Source: Phytohabitans sp037414955 (GTDB lineage: Bacteria > Actinomycetota > Actinomycetes > Mycobacteriales > Micromonosporaceae). Taken from it: DNA of 64,000 bases. Made by a program: the position numbers and the translations under genes. The stretch spans positions 1-64,000 of the forward strand of contig JBBEWH010000030.1 in assembly GCA_037414955.1 (NCBI GenBank), given 5' to 3'. Of the stretch, positions 9,001 to 16,901 are shown piece after piece. Below the pieces are notes generated by a model. The model made no database searches. It was given only the letters and a program-made list of their open reading frames with translations, and was not told the DNA's origin. The number at the start of each line of letters is the position of its first letter. The stretch's first letter is position 1.

Positions 9001-9255
9001 GTCGCCCAGGTGCCGGTCTGCGTGCAGCGCCAGCCGGGGTCGGGGTTCGGCGGGGTGCGCGCGCTCACCGTGGAGGTCTCCTACGACAGCGGCACGACCT
9101 GGCGGGCGGCGAGCGTGGTCCGCGCCGGCGACTGCGGCGTGGCGACGCTCCGCTACCCGAACCGATCCGGGTATGTCTCGCTACGCGCCGCCGTGACCGA
9201 CACCGCCGGCAACACGACCACCCAAACCATCCTCCACACCCACCGCCTCCGCTAA
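6061..9255 (+). CDS. Secreted subtilisin-family (S8) serine protease, large form
   Basis: Exported 1064-residue S8 peptidase. The ATG at 6061 follows AAGGGTCAGGG and starts a typical signal peptide (to about residue 30); upstream in-frame codons lie inside the promoter. A propeptide-like segment (about 35-185) precedes the catalytic domain (about 190-470), with D208 in VAVLDSGVDSGHPDL, H241 in GHGTHVA and S413 in GTSMAAPHVAG. The C-terminal 590 residues hold beta-sandwich-like modules, the first resembling a fibronectin-like domain of large subtilases. The promoter nearly copies that of the SigE-family gene 12 kb downstream, implying control by that sigma factor. A hairpin repeat follows the stop. 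Confidence 0.93.
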   Translation: MPRRLAAGVLAGVVLLATAGSVVTAHAEARPEAVAAGRTVTLVTGDQVTVHDGDPARIRIRPGEGREHVRFQAIRAAGRMRVVPSDAAPLLANGSLDPRLFDVATLLEHGYDRMADLPLIVTYNDGAPALRSRGAGTKLPGENTFAVRAQKRDATAFWDEVRTADGVRKLWLDGMREPDLATSVPRIGAPAAWQAGYTGAGVTVAVLDSGVDSGHPDLAGRVAASRNFVAEYEEDGDLMGHGTHVASTIAGSGAASDGQNRGVAPDARLVSGKVCISYGCLESWILAGMEWAAAEQGARVVNLSISGPDGPGVDVLEQGVAELTARYDVLFVTSAGNDGEHGDGTVGSPASAPAAVAVGAVDDGGRLAGFSSRGPTVGDAAAKPDLTAPGVDITAARAAGTGEGAYATHSGTSMAAPHVAGVAALLRQQHPDWSAERVKATLMASAVRADGVGVLGQGAGRVDAARAIEQRVAATPPSLAFGLQSWPHDDDQPVTREVTYHNSGTSQVELTLAVEGGGGLFALADNRLTVPAGGTARTTVTADTRPAAPGTYAGYLTATGGASAVHTPLSAGVEQERYDVTLVHTGRDGAPSAEHYPFVFRTDGETTEFFIPASGQLRLPRGEYLVGTDIVGAGGEQTQLVWPRLALTADRTVALDARLGKPLSVTVPDPAATSILAEMVAQIPTGDGLGISMLRYADSFAGWHSAQLGPDTTLDGMVTRIGSQWARSDGLTAYRLAWFEAGRLPTGFTRQVRQAELATVRARYGQSTPDASGQLAAYARNDRDPIGGYLADVEFPLPATRTEHYTVQDGVVWENNFGETVGGTLTNQLWGNGRYRAGRTYQETWNRGVLGPAFSGIVPPDREPEEVARRGDTINVNVPLHADSPQRFSWANLTKASLALYRDGTLVGELPAFRGAFTVPADEAGYRLRVEVGRGAPIDLATKTTVEWTFRSGHGTAALPVAVVRFAPALDDHNAAPAGTVAQVPVCVQRQPGSGFGGVRALTVEVSYDSGTTWRAASVVRAGDCGVATLRYPNRSGYVSLRAAVTDTAGNTTTQTILHTHRLR

Positions 9256-9261
9256 CCCCTC

Positions 9262-9317
9262 CATGATCAGGGCGTCCTTCACGTCGTGAGAACTACGTGA
9301 AGGACGCCCTGATCATG
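9262..9317. repeat. CCATGATCAGGGCGTCC hairpin repeat, copy 4
   Basis: Full hairpin (ATGATCAGGGCGTCCTTCAC against GTGAAGGACGCCCTGATCAT). It lies between convergent genes. The TGA inside its ATGATCA is the stop codon of the minus-strand FAH gene. Confidence 0.9.
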
Positions 9318-10164
9318 AGGTGAGGTGGTGGCGCATGGTGCCGATGCCGCTGATCGTGGTCTCCAGCACGTCGCCGGGCGCCAGGTAGCGCGGCGGCGTG
9401 CGGCCGATGCCGACGCCCGCCGGGGTGCCGGTGAAGATCAGATCGCCGGGCAGGAGCGGGCACACGCCGGACAGGTAGCTGATCACCTCCGGCACCGGGA
9501 AGACCATGTCGCGGCTGTTGCCGTCCTGCACGACCTCACCGTTGATCGTGCAGGTCAGCGCGAGGGCGTCCGGGTCGGGCAGCTCGTCCGGCGTGACCAG
9601 GACCGGCCCGATCGGGCCGAAGCCCGGATATGACTTGGCGAGGCTGAACTGCGGCGGCGCCCCGCGCATCTGCAGGTCGCGTTCGGAGAGGTCCTGCCCG
9701 GCGGTCAGCCCGGCCACGTGCCGCCAGGCGTCCTCGGGGCGCACGTTGGCGGCCCGCTCGCCGATCACCACGACCAGCTCGACCTCCCAGTCCACGAACC
9801 CGCTGGGCAGGGTGATCTCGCCGTACGGCGGGTGCAGGCAGGACGCGAACTTTGTGAAGATCATCGGCTGCGCGGGCGGCTGGAGCTTCGACTCGGCGGC
9901 GTGGTCGAGGTAGTTCAACCCGACGGCGAACACCTGCTGGGGGCGCGGCACGACCGGCCCCAGCGCCTTCTCGTCCAGTGCCTTCTCGTCCAGCGGCGCC
10001 GTGGCCGCTGCGCCGGGACCGCTCGCCCAGGCCCGGAAGTCGGCCCACTGCGCGTAGACGCCCTGCGGGTCCGGTCCGAACCGGCCACCGCTGGCTGCCG
10101 CGACGTCGATGACGCCACCGTCCGTCACGAGCCCGAGCCGTCCGTCATGATTCACTAACCGCAT
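9313..10164 (-). CDS. Fumarylacetoacetate hydrolase (FAH) family protein
   Basis: 283-residue cytoplasmic metal-dependent hydrolase/decarboxylase/isomerase of the FAH superfamily, which acts on beta-dicarbonyl acids in aromatic or sugar-acid breakdown. Visible family marks are FAVGLNYLDHAAES, the metal-binding-type EVELVVVIG, GQDLSERDLQ, and the C-terminal IFTGTPAGVG. The first 70 residues form the usual N-terminal domain. It is divergent from a GntR/FCD regulator 50 bases away, which probably controls it in response to the substrate. The stop codon is supplied by a hairpin repeat. The exact substrate cannot be told; oxaloacetate tautomerase-type activity is an alternative. Confidence 0.9.
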   Translation of the reverse strand: MRLVNHDGRLGLVTDGGVIDVAAASGGRFGPDPQGVYAQWADFRAWASGPGAAATAPLDEKALDEKALGPVVPRPQQVFAVGLNYLDHAAESKLQPPAQPMIFTKFASCLHPPYGEITLPSGFVDWEVELVVVIGERAANVRPEDAWRHVAGLTAGQDLSERDLQMRGAPPQFSLAKSYPGFGPIGPVLVTPDELPDPDALALTCTINGEVVQDGNSRDMVFPVPEVISYLSGVCPLLPGDLIFTGTPAGVGIGRTPPRYLAPGDVLETTISGIGTMRHHLTS

Positions 10165-10166
10165 GC

Positions 10167-10193
10167 TTCGAAAGTACTCAGGATTTTCGAAAA
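10167..10193. promoter_or_regulatory. Candidate GntR operator between the FAH and GntR genes
   Basis: TTCGAAA at 10167 and TTTTCGAAAA at 10184 form repeated palindromic half sites in the 50-base divergent intergenic space, in an AT-rich patch. The position suits an operator for the adjacent GntR regulator acting on both genes. Confidence 0.45.
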
Positions 10194-10214
10194 TGCCAGG
10201 CTACGATCGGTGAC

Positions 10215-10904
10215 ATGCCGCGGACGTTGACCGAAAGGATGTACGAGCGCTTGCGCGCCGACATCCTGGCCGGCCGGTTCCGGCCGGGTCAGCGCCTCAA
10301 GCTCGGCGAGCTCCAGCAGCGGTACGGGGGCGGTGCCGGCGTGATCCGGGAAGCCCTCATCCGCCTCGCCGAGCGCGGGCTGGTCCGGTCCCAACCGCAG
10401 GTCGGGTTCGCCGTGCCGCCGCTGGACCGGGACGCCCTCGTGGAGCTGACCGAGGCGCGGGTCGCCATCGAAGGGTTGGTCCTGGGACAGGCGGTCGCGC
10501 ACGGCGACACCCGGTGGGAGGCGCGCGCGGTGGCCAGCCACCACCTGCTCGCCCGCACCCCGGCCCGCCCGGAGAGCGAGGAGTGGAGCGACGCGCACCT
10601 CGCCTTCCACCGCGCCCTGCTCGACGGCTGCCCCAACGGGCGCCTGAAGGAGATCGCCGACCAGCTCCGGGTCGCCGCGGAGCCGTACCTGGCCTGGTCC
10701 CAGACCATCGGCGACGAGCCGGAGCGCGACGTCGCCGGCGAGCACGAGGCGCTGCTCGCGGCCGCGCTCGCCCGCGACGCCGCGCTGGCCGCCGACCGCT
10801 TGGCCGCCCACCTCCACCGAACCATGACAAACCTCATGATCAAGGCGCCCTTCGCGTCCCCGCCCACCTCCCCTACACCACAGCCGACCACCGGGACGCC
10901 TTGA
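10215..10904 (+). CDS. GntR-family transcriptional regulator, FCD type
   Basis: 229-residue DNA-binding regulator. The N-terminal winged helix-turn-helix spans about residues 5-70 (LTERMYERLRADILAGRF, then VIREALIRLAERGLV), followed by a helical FCD effector domain (about 80-205), which usually binds an organic acid through a metal site (H/D residues in the LAFHRALLDGCPN region). It is divergent from the FAH gene, its likely target. The last 20 or so residues (from LMIKAPF) are encoded by a hairpin repeat inserted at the 3' end, so the ancestral C-terminus was probably shorter. The ATG at 10215 is the only start that fits the HTH. Confidence 0.9.
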   Translation: MPRTLTERMYERLRADILAGRFRPGQRLKLGELQQRYGGGAGVIREALIRLAERGLVRSQPQVGFAVPPLDRDALVELTEARVAIEGLVLGQAVAHGDTRWEARAVASHHLLARTPARPESEEWSDAHLAFHRALLDGCPNGRLKEIADQLRVAAEPYLAWSQTIGDEPERDVAGEHEALLAAALARDAALAADRLAAHLHRTMTNLMIKAPFASPPTSPTPQPTTGTP

Positions 10905-10911
10905 TCATGGT
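10835..10911. repeat. CCATGATCAAGGCGTCC hairpin repeat, interrupted copy 5
   Basis: Outer arms ATGATCAAGGCG and CGGGACGCCTTGATCATGG are kept, but the centre is widened by about 20 C-rich bases. It overlaps the last 70 bases of the GntR gene and supplies its C-terminal codons. Confidence 0.75.
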
Positions 10912-10931
10912 GTGGATGGGCATACTGGGGC

Positions 10932-11777
10932 GTGGCGAGGGCGCGGAAGGTCGATGTGTCGGCCCGGGTGGACACCGGGGTCGCGGAGTTGGTGGCGGAC
11001 CCGGACCGGGCGCGGGCGTTTACGCTCCTGCTCGACGGGGCGCCGCAGTCGCACGTCGACCTGGACGACCCGACATATCTGGACTTCGAGTACATCCGCC
11101 GGATGGCCATCGCGCTCGACCTCGCCGCCGCGCCCGGCACGCCGCTGCGCCTGCTCTACCTGGGCGGCGGCGGGCTCACCCTGCCCCGGTACGTGATGGC
11201 GACCCGCCCCGGCTCGTCACAGCGCGTAGTGGAGGTGGACGGCGCGCTCGTGGAGTTCGTCCGGCGGGAGCTGCCCTGGCAGCGGGACCCGCGCCTGAAG
11301 GTCCGGGTCGGCGACGCGCGCGAGGTGCTGAGCGCCGCGCCGGACAGGGCGTACGACGTGATCATCGGCGACGTCTTCGCCGGCGCCCGCACCCCGGCGC
11401 ACCTCGGTTCGGTGGAGTTCGTCACCGAGGTGGCCCGGGTGCTCGCCCCGGACGGCCAGTACCTGGTCAACATCGCCGACGGGCCGCCGCTGGCGTACGT
11501 GCGTAGTCAGGTGGCGACGGTGCGTGACGTGCTGCCGCGGGCCGCGCTGATGGCGGACGCCGCGGTCCTGAGCGGCCGCCGGTACGGCAACCTGGTGCTG
11601 GTCGCGGGCCGGGTGGATCCGCCGTTTCCGCAGCTCACGCGCCGGGTGGCGGGCGACTGGTTCCCGGGCCGGGTGCTGTACGGCCCGGAGCTTGACCGGT
11701 TCAGTGGCGGGGCGCGCCCGGTGGGCGACGCGGCCGCCCAGCCGTCCACCCCGCCACCGGAGAGAACTTTCAGCTAG
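10932..11777 (+). CDS. Spermidine synthase-like class I methyltransferase-fold protein
   Basis: 281-residue Rossmann-fold protein of the spermidine/spermine synthase family. GTG start at 10932. The nucleotide-binding glycine motif LYLGGGGLTLPRYV lies near residue 76, the acidic VVEVDGALVEFV follows, and the gate/active-site-like YDVIIGDVFAG (about 143) matches family motif II (GDA/GDV). Polyamine aminopropyltransferases use decarboxylated S-adenosylmethionine. Stand-alone actinobacterial homologues are often only annotated as fused-domain relatives, so true polyamine synthesis is uncertain. It has no N-terminal membrane domain. No polyamine gene is nearby. Confidence 0.8.
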   Translation: MARARKVDVSARVDTGVAELVADPDRARAFTLLLDGAPQSHVDLDDPTYLDFEYIRRMAIALDLAAAPGTPLRLLYLGGGGLTLPRYVMATRPGSSQRVVEVDGALVEFVRRELPWQRDPRLKVRVGDAREVLSAAPDRAYDVIIGDVFAGARTPAHLGSVEFVTEVARVLAPDGQYLVNIADGPPLAYVRSQVATVRDVLPRAALMADAAVLSGRRYGNLVLVAGRVDPPFPQLTRRVAGDWFPGRVLYGPELDRFSGGARPVGDAAAQPSTPPPERTFS

Positions 11778-12031
11778 CGGATTAATCCCTGGCGCGCCGC
11801 TGCCCGTACCACTACATGGCCGGAGGGGGTCTCGGCCTGCTACGCCCGCGACGTGCGATGGAGGTACTCGATGGTGACGCCGCTGGACGGTTTGGAGCGT
11901 GCATGTACGCGATAGCCGCTGAGTGGCGAGGTGGTCGTGCGTCCGACCGCGCGTCGGCCGTACCGCCGCAACGCTCCGCGAATCGGTGGCAGGCTATCGA
12001 CGGCGCCGCCACGGCGAGCGAGGATGAGCGC

Positions 12032-12592
12032 GTGACGCCACGCCCCGCGCCCGGGCGGCACCACGCCGGGTCCTCGCCCGCGAACCAGGACGACGCCCTG
12101 GTCCGCGAGCTTTACGAGGAGCACGCCGGCCCGCTGCTGATGTTCGTGCTGCGCCTCACCGGCGGCGACCGCCAGCGCGCCGAGGACATCGTGCAGGAGA
12201 CGCTGCTGCGTGCCTGGCGCAACGCGCACCGGCTCGGCGCGCAGGGGCAGACGTCGCTGCGGCCGTGGCTGGTCACGGTGGCGCGGCGGATCGCGATCGA
12301 CGACCACCGCAGCGAGAACGCGCGCCCCCCGGAGACGTACGGGCGCGATCTGGAGAGCTTCTCCGAGCCCGACGAGACCGACCGGGTCCTGCGGCTCATG
12401 ACGGTGACCGATGCGCTCCGCACGCTCAGCCAGCCGCATCGCGAGATCATTTTGGAAACGTACTTTCGGGGGAAGACCGTGCCTGAGGCGGCCGAGACAC
12501 TGGGGCTACCGTTGGGCACCGCCAAGTCACGGGTCTACTATGCGCTTCGTGCATTACGGAGCGCGCTACAGCAACGGGGAGTAACCGGATGA
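12032..12592 (+). CDS. ECF sigma factor (sigma-70 family, zinc-anti-sigma associated)
   Basis: 186-residue extracytoplasmic-function sigma factor. Region 2 (LYEEHAGPLLMFVLRLTGG, then QRAEDIVQETLLRAW) occupies about residues 20-90; region 4, with the helix-turn-helix VPEAAETLGLPLGTAKSRVYYALRAL, about 125-180. The GTG at 12032 follows GAGGATGAG; longer in-frame starts exist back to 11816, but they encode low-complexity sequence. Its stop overlaps the ATG of a ZAS anti-sigma gene, the usual two-gene switch. The secreted-repeat lipoprotein and DUF4142 genes downstream are plausible targets by proximity only. It resembles the SigL/SigK-type group. Confidence 0.9.
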   Translation: MTPRPAPGRHHAGSSPANQDDALVRELYEEHAGPLLMFVLRLTGGDRQRAEDIVQETLLRAWRNAHRLGAQGQTSLRPWLVTVARRIAIDDHRSENARPPETYGRDLESFSEPDETDRVLRLMTVTDALRTLSQPHREIILETYFRGKTVPEAAETLGLPLGTAKSRVYYALRALRSALQQRGVTG

Positions 12593-13380
12593 GCCGGGCC
12601 GCCCACTGGGATGTTGCGGCATACGCCCTCGGCGTGCTCGACGAGCGCGAGGCCGAGCGGTTCGAGGAGCACCTGGCCGGCTGTTGGGCCTGCGCCGGCG
12701 AGCTCGAGTCGATGCTGCCCGTGGTCAATCTGTTGTCCGAAGTGGACGGGGAAAACCTGGCCACCGCGGAGCAGTCCCGTTCGGAAGGGCGCGTGCTCGA
12801 CCGGATGATCGTCGAGGTCGGCGCGCACCGACGCCGCGCGCGCACCCGGCAGATCCTCGCGGCCGCGGCCTCCGTGGCGGTGCTGGCGACGGCCAGCGGC
12901 GTGGCTTTCTACGCCGGCGGCCTCGGCGGTAACGAGACCGGCGGCAACGTGAGCGCGCAGAACACCAACCCCGGCGCGACCGGACCCGCCACCACGAATC
13001 CGGGCAGCGGTGGCCCCGGCATCGGTGGTCCCGGAGGGCTCAGCGAGGACGGCGAGCGGTTCCCCGTCGAAGACGGCGACACCGGCGTGAAGATCGAGCT
13101 GGTGCTGGAGACGAAGATCTGGGGCACCCAGATCGGATACATGCTCACCAACCTGACGGGCCCGCGCACCTGCCGGCTGGTGGTGATCCGGGAGAGCGGT
13201 TCGACCGAGGTCCTCAACACCTGGACCGTGCCGCCGTCCGGATACGGCACCAAGGACGAGCCGCAGCCGCTGCTGTTGCAGACGAGCACGGCCACGCCAC
13301 GCAACGACATCGACCGGATCCAGGTGCAGTCCATAAGCGACGAAGGCGTGGCCCAGCCGCTCGTGACGGTGCCGGTCTAA
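12589..13380 (+). CDS. Membrane-anchored zinc-finger anti-sigma factor
   Basis: 263-residue partner of the preceding ECF sigma factor. Residues 1-50 carry the anti-sigma zinc motif H-x3-C-x2-C (EEHLAGCWAC). A single membrane helix lies near residues 84-108 (ILAAAASVAVLATASG region). The outside part is a Gly/Thr/Asn-rich linker and a domain of about 110 residues ending in LVTVPV. It should hold the sigma factor at the membrane until an external signal releases it. Translation is coupled by an ATGA overlap with the sigma gene. A 16-base direct repeat containing the stop codon (CCGGTCTAAGCGTCCG) follows. Confidence 0.9.
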   Translation: MSRAAHWDVAAYALGVLDEREAERFEEHLAGCWACAGELESMLPVVNLLSEVDGENLATAEQSRSEGRVLDRMIVEVGAHRRRARTRQILAAAASVAVLATASGVAFYAGGLGGNETGGNVSAQNTNPGATGPATTNPGSGGPGIGGPGGLSEDGERFPVEDGDTGVKIELVLETKIWGTQIGYMLTNLTGPRTCRLVVIRESGSTEVLNTWTVPPSGYGTKDEPQPLLLQTSTATPRNDIDRIQVQSISDEGVAQPLVTVPV

Positions 13381-13410
13381 GCGTCCGCCGGTCTAAGCGT
13401 CCGCCGGTCC
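13372..13410 (+). repeat. Short direct repeat at the anti-sigma stop codon
   Basis: CCGGTCTAAGCGTCCG occurs twice head to tail from 13372, so the TAA stop is duplicated in the spacer. The rest of the 270-base gap to the next gene (13411-13649) is GC-rich with GGCGGGC stems and an AT-richer stretch before the next gene. No further gene was seen there. Confidence 0.6.
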
Positions 13411-13649
13411 AGGGGTCTGTCGGTCCAGCGGGCTGCCCGCGTGGCGGGCAGGCCCGGGCCGGCGGGCGCATCGGGGCCGGCGGGCAGACCGCCCGCCATA
13501 CCTGCACACGCACCGCGCGGCCCCCTGGTTCAAGCCCTGGTTGTGAAATTGTCCACCGTCGATTATGGCCGGACCCTCATCCAATCTGGGCGCCGCTACG
13601 TACTTCCTGTCGACAGAGCCCGAGTGGACGAAAGCAACAGGGAGGGCAA

Positions 13650-14348
13650 GTGATAACGGGAAAGCGAACCGCGATCCTCGTGGGCGCTCTGGCGGCGCTG
13701 GCTCTGCCTGGTTGTGCCCCGGCTGGTTACAACCAGGACGAGGATAACCAGGCTGTGTCGGTGGCTAACGAGGCGGCCGCGGAGGCGGAGGCGAGTCCCG
13801 CGCCCGATGCTTCGGACGCTCCTGAAGGGACCGAAGGTACCGAGGGTACGGACGACAAGAAGCCCACCAAAGAAGTTGCCGCCGAGGACCTCACCACGAA
13901 GCTGACGGCCAAGAAGATCAACAAGATGGGCACCGTCGTCGTGGACCAGGACGGCTTCACGCTGTACCGGTTCGAGAAGGACACGACGGACCCGGCCGCC
14001 AGCAACTGCGTCCAGAAGTGCGAGCAGGTGTGGCCGCCGGCGTATACAGAGGACGGTGAGCCGGAGCTCGTCGGCGTCGCGGACGAGAAGGTCGGTGTCA
14101 TCACCCGCGCGGACGGTACGAAGCAGCTGACGCTCGGCGACTGGCCGCTGTACCGGTACATCGGCGACACCAAGCCCGCCGCGTGGAAGGGCCAGGGCGT
14201 CGGTGGCACCTGGTACGTCATCCAGCCGGACGGCAAGCGAAACCTGAGCTGCCTGCCGACCAATACGCCGACGCCCGTCGCGCCGCCGGCGGAGACCAAG
14301 AAGGAGAGCTCCACCGAGAGCTCCGGTGGTTCCAGCTACAGCTACTGA
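13650..14348 (+). CDS. Lipoprotein with two secreted-repeat (PF03640) units
   Basis: 232-residue lipoprotein. The GTG at 13650 follows GGGAGGGCAA. Signal peptide with lipobox LPGC (Cys22), then an acidic Glu/Ala/Asp-rich linker (about 30-70). Two PF03640-type units follow: MGTVVVDQDGFTLYRFEKD (about 90) with the Cys pair NCVQKCEQVWPP, and QLTLGDWPLYRYIGD (about 155) ending GTWYVIQPDG. A Thr/Pro/Ser-rich tail closes it. These repeats are common in actinobacterial surface lipoproteins of unknown function; a redox or electron-transfer link has been proposed for some relatives. It lies downstream of an ECF sigma/anti-sigma pair and is followed by a strong terminator. Confidence 0.87.
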   Translation: MITGKRTAILVGALAALALPGCAPAGYNQDEDNQAVSVANEAAAEAEASPAPDASDAPEGTEGTEGTDDKKPTKEVAAEDLTTKLTAKKINKMGTVVVDQDGFTLYRFEKDTTDPAASNCVQKCEQVWPPAYTEDGEPELVGVADEKVGVITRADGTKQLTLGDWPLYRYIGDTKPAAWKGQGVGGTWYVIQPDGKRNLSCLPTNTPTPVAPPAETKKESSTESSGGSSYSY

Positions 14349-14372
14349 TCGGACTCGCGGTCCTGGTCGAAT

Positions 14373-14413
14373 AGCGTCCCGCGCGCCGTTTCGGGCGGCG
14401 TGCGGGACGCTTT
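14373..14413 (+). terminator. Rho-independent-type hairpin after the secreted-repeat lipoprotein gene
   Basis: AGCGTCCCGC at 14373 pairs with GCGGGACGCT at 14403, with an inner GCGCCG/GGGCGGC stem around TTTC. Only TTT follows. It begins 24 bases after the stop codon and separates this gene from the DUF4142 gene. Confidence 0.75.
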
Positions 14414-14617
14414 GGCCGCGCTCGTCCGCAACGATTCTCGGACCCTCGGTATCAGCCGTACGGCGGATACCGGCGGATGTGGCACGACGGCATAAGTTCG
14501 CTTTAAGAGTCACCTAAGAGAACCCTATTTTTCGGTCCTCCTGATTGACGATTCTTCGAGGTCCGGCCTACGGTTTTCCTAGGTTGTTGATCGGTCCGTT
14601 CCGGGGAGGTACTTGAG

Positions 14618-15349
14618 ATGCTCATGGGACGACTCGCGGCACCCGCGGCGCGTCGGGCGGCGGCCGTCCTCACTGGGCTGGTCATCGGCGCCGCTCTGAT
14701 GCCGGTGGCCGCACACGCGGCTCCAGACACCCCACTCACCGCTGCCGACAAGAACCTTCTGTCGGCCGTGCGCCTGGCTGGCCTGTGGGAGATGCCGGCC
14801 GGAAACATGGCGGTCGAGAAGGGCGGTCGGGTGCGCGTCCGCCAGGTCGGCGCGGAGATCGCGAAGCAACACGCCGAGCTGGACCGGCTGGTCGTCGAGG
14901 CCGCCAACAAGCTCAATTACCAGCTGCCCAACGAGCCCAACCAGGATCAGCAGAAGTGGCTGGCCGAAATGGAGGAGGCGCGGGCCGGCAACGACTTCGA
15001 CCAGGTCTTCGTCGACCGGCTGCGGGCCGCGCACGGCAAGATCTTCCCGGTGGTCGGCGGGGTCCGGTCCGGCACCCGCAACGACGTGGTGCGCAAGCTC
15101 GCCCAGGACACGAACGGTTTCGTGATGAACCACCTGACGCTGCTGGAGAGCACCGGCCTGGTCAAGTACTCGGAGCTGCCCCTGCCGCCCGACCCGCAGA
15201 CGACCACGAAGAACGGGTTCCTCGGCAACGCCATCGCCACCGGTTCACAGTCCGGCGGCGGCCTCAACCCCACGGTGATCTGGGTGGTGCTGCTGGTGGC
15301 CCTGATGGCCGGCGGCGTGGCGACATTCAAGCTCTTCCGGCCACGGTAA
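14618..15349 (+). CDS. DUF4142 exported protein with C-terminal membrane anchor
   Basis: 243-residue exported protein. Signal peptide residues 1 to about 35; a ferritin-like helical DUF4142 domain (about 40-180) beginning LTAADKNLLSAVRLAGLWEMP; then a linker and one hydrophobic helix (about 213-233) followed by FRPR, a membrane stop. The ATG at 14618 follows GGGGAGGTACTTGAG. DUF4142 proteins are exported four-helix bundles of unsettled function. In related actinomycetes they occur near secreted-repeat lipoproteins and ECF sigma genes, as here. It is transcribed separately after a terminator, from the AT-richer region 14490-14600. Confidence 0.85.
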   Translation: MLMGRLAAPAARRAAAVLTGLVIGAALMPVAAHAAPDTPLTAADKNLLSAVRLAGLWEMPAGNMAVEKGGRVRVRQVGAEIAKQHAELDRLVVEAANKLNYQLPNEPNQDQQKWLAEMEEARAGNDFDQVFVDRLRAAHGKIFPVVGGVRSGTRNDVVRKLAQDTNGFVMNHLTLLESTGLVKYSELPLPPDPQTTTKNGFLGNAIATGSQSGGGLNPTVIWVVLLVALMAGGVATFKLFRPR

Positions 15350-15570
15350 CCACAGAGACTTTCCGGAGTGGCGGTCACACGCCCGCCCGGGTGCCCCACC
15401 GGAATCGTGCCGGAGAGCCCACGATGCCGGTGCGGCGGCGCCCCTCGCGAGGGCGCGGCGCTGGTCCCCCAACTGGCGCACCAAGGAAGGCCCGGTGACC
15501 CACACCAGCGCGAAGGGAGAGGTCACGGCTAACACCAACCGGGTCTGACGACCGCGCTTCGGAAAGAGAG

Positions 15571-15607
15571 CGAGCACCGGGACACCCCGTCCGTGTCCCG
15601 GTGCTCG
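15571..15607 (+). terminator. Hairpin terminator after the DUF4142 gene
   Basis: CGAGCACCGGGACA (15571-15584) and TGTCCCGGTGCTCG (15594-15607) form a perfect 14-base stem with a nine-base loop. It lies in the 322-base gap between the DUF4142 gene and the glycosylase gene. A second weaker palindrome (GCGCCCCTCGCGAGGGCGC) lies near 15433. No gene was seen in this gap. Confidence 0.75.
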
Positions 15608-15671
15608 CGCCTGTGCAGGCCGTCAGGCTACCAGCCGTGGGAGAGTATGCCCTGGGTTGAAGGGTAGGTAG

Positions 15672-16571
15672 ATGCGCAGAGAGCTACGGCCGCCCGACGG
15701 CTACCACCTGGCCGGCTCGGTCGGGCTGCTGCCGATGGGCCGTTTCGACCCGTGCGCCCGCTTTGTCGACGGCGCCTTCTGGTACGCCGGCCGCACCCCG
15801 GACGGTCCCGGCACCCTGTGTCTGCGGCGCGCCGGCGGATTGGTGGAGGCGACCGGATACGGCGCCGGCGCGAGCTGGCTCCTCGACCGGGCCGACGCCA
15901 TCGCCGGGCTCCGCGACGACCTGACCGCCTTTCCCGAGCTGGCCGCGGCGCACCCGGTGGTCGCCCGGCTCGCCCGCGTCCACGCCGGCCTGCGGCTCCC
16001 CGCGACCGGGCAGGTCTTCCCCCGGCTGCTGCGGGCCATCCTGGAGCAGAAGGTGACCGGCAAGGAGGCCTACCGCGGATACGTGCGGACGGTGCGGCAC
16101 CTCAGTGAGCGGGCACCCGGGCCGGTCGAGGAGCTGTGGCTGCCGCCCGAGCCGGCGGCGGTCGCGGCATCGCCGTACTGGGTCTTCCATCCCTTCGGGG
16201 TCGAGCAGCGCCGCGCGGAGACGCTGCGCCGGGCGGCGGTCGCGGCCGCCCGGCTGGCGGCCTGCGAGAACAGCGGCGAGGCCACCGCGCGGCTCACCGC
16301 CATCCCGGGCATCGGGCCCTGGACCGCCGCCGAGGTGGTGCGCACCGTGTACGGGGACGCGGACGCGGTCAGCGTCGGCGACTACCACATCCCGAATACC
16401 GTCGCCTGGGCGCTGGCCGGCGAGGCGCGGGCCGACGACGCGCGCATGCTCGACCTGCTCGCGCCGTTTCCCGGCCATCGCGGCCGGGTCTGCGTGCTGC
16501 TGGAGGTCGCCGGCATCGCCGCACCCCGGTTCGGACCGCGCGCGCCGCTCCGGTCTTTCGCGAGATTCTGA
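15672..16571 (+). CDS. DNA-3-methyladenine glycosylase-like HhH-GPD protein
   Basis: 299-residue base-excision repair enzyme of the AlkA/HhH-GPD superfamily. The N-terminal ~100 residues form the AlkA-like domain. The helix-hairpin-helix reads LTAIPGIGPWTAAEVV (about 212-227), followed by the catalytic Asp in VSVGDYHIPN (about 240). The LLRAILEQKVTG segment (about 120) is the usual helix before the substrate pocket. No C-terminal iron-sulfur Cys cluster is visible, which favours AlkA over EndoIII/MutY. It should cut alkylated purines from DNA in the cytoplasm. It is a single gene between terminator-like sequences. Confidence 0.87.
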   Translation: MRRELRPPDGYHLAGSVGLLPMGRFDPCARFVDGAFWYAGRTPDGPGTLCLRRAGGLVEATGYGAGASWLLDRADAIAGLRDDLTAFPELAAAHPVVARLARVHAGLRLPATGQVFPRLLRAILEQKVTGKEAYRGYVRTVRHLSERAPGPVEELWLPPEPAAVAASPYWVFHPFGVEQRRAETLRRAAVAAARLAACENSGEATARLTAIPGIGPWTAAEVVRTVYGDADAVSVGDYHIPNTVAWALAGEARADDARMLDLLAPFPGHRGRVCVLLEVAGIAAPRFGPRAPLRSFARF

Positions 16572-16694
16572 GAAAAAAAGTTGGCGATCCGTTGAACCAT
16601 CCAGGTCGACCGATCGGGTGATGCGGGCGCGTTGAACCGTTCGCCATAAATTTCGTTTAAGAATGGGTCGGAACCTTAATTCCTTCTTCGTGGC

Positions 16695-16724
16695 TTGACA
16701 CTACTCGACCTGCGCTTTTAGGTT
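16695..16724 (+). promoter_or_regulatory. Sigma-70-type promoter before the Asn/Gly-rich exported protein
   Basis: TTGACA at 16695-16700 and TAGGTT at 16719-16724 are 18 bases apart, in an AT-rich part of a 330-base gap between genes. The remainder of the gap (16572-16694 and 16725-16901) shows an A7 run at 16574 and no convincing gene; the leader to the next gene is about 170 bases. Confidence 0.6.
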
Positions 16725-16901
16725 TGGTTCCGCGGAAAGAAGTGGTGCGAACTCGTCGGCGCGTATTGCTAACCAGGACGCATGTCGGCACCACCATCCG
16801 TATTGGCACAGCCGGATCGTGCACAACAGGATGGAAGATCCTCGACTGGACGACGCCTGCCCACCGCGCCGCCCTCGACGAGAAGGAGAAGGTATCCCCA
16901 C

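Noticed and set aside
12032..15349. A shared ECF promoter motif before the secreted-repeat and DUF4142 genes downstream of the first sigma factor
   Set aside because: The upstream regions were compared by eye and no common -35/-10 pair at constant spacing was found.
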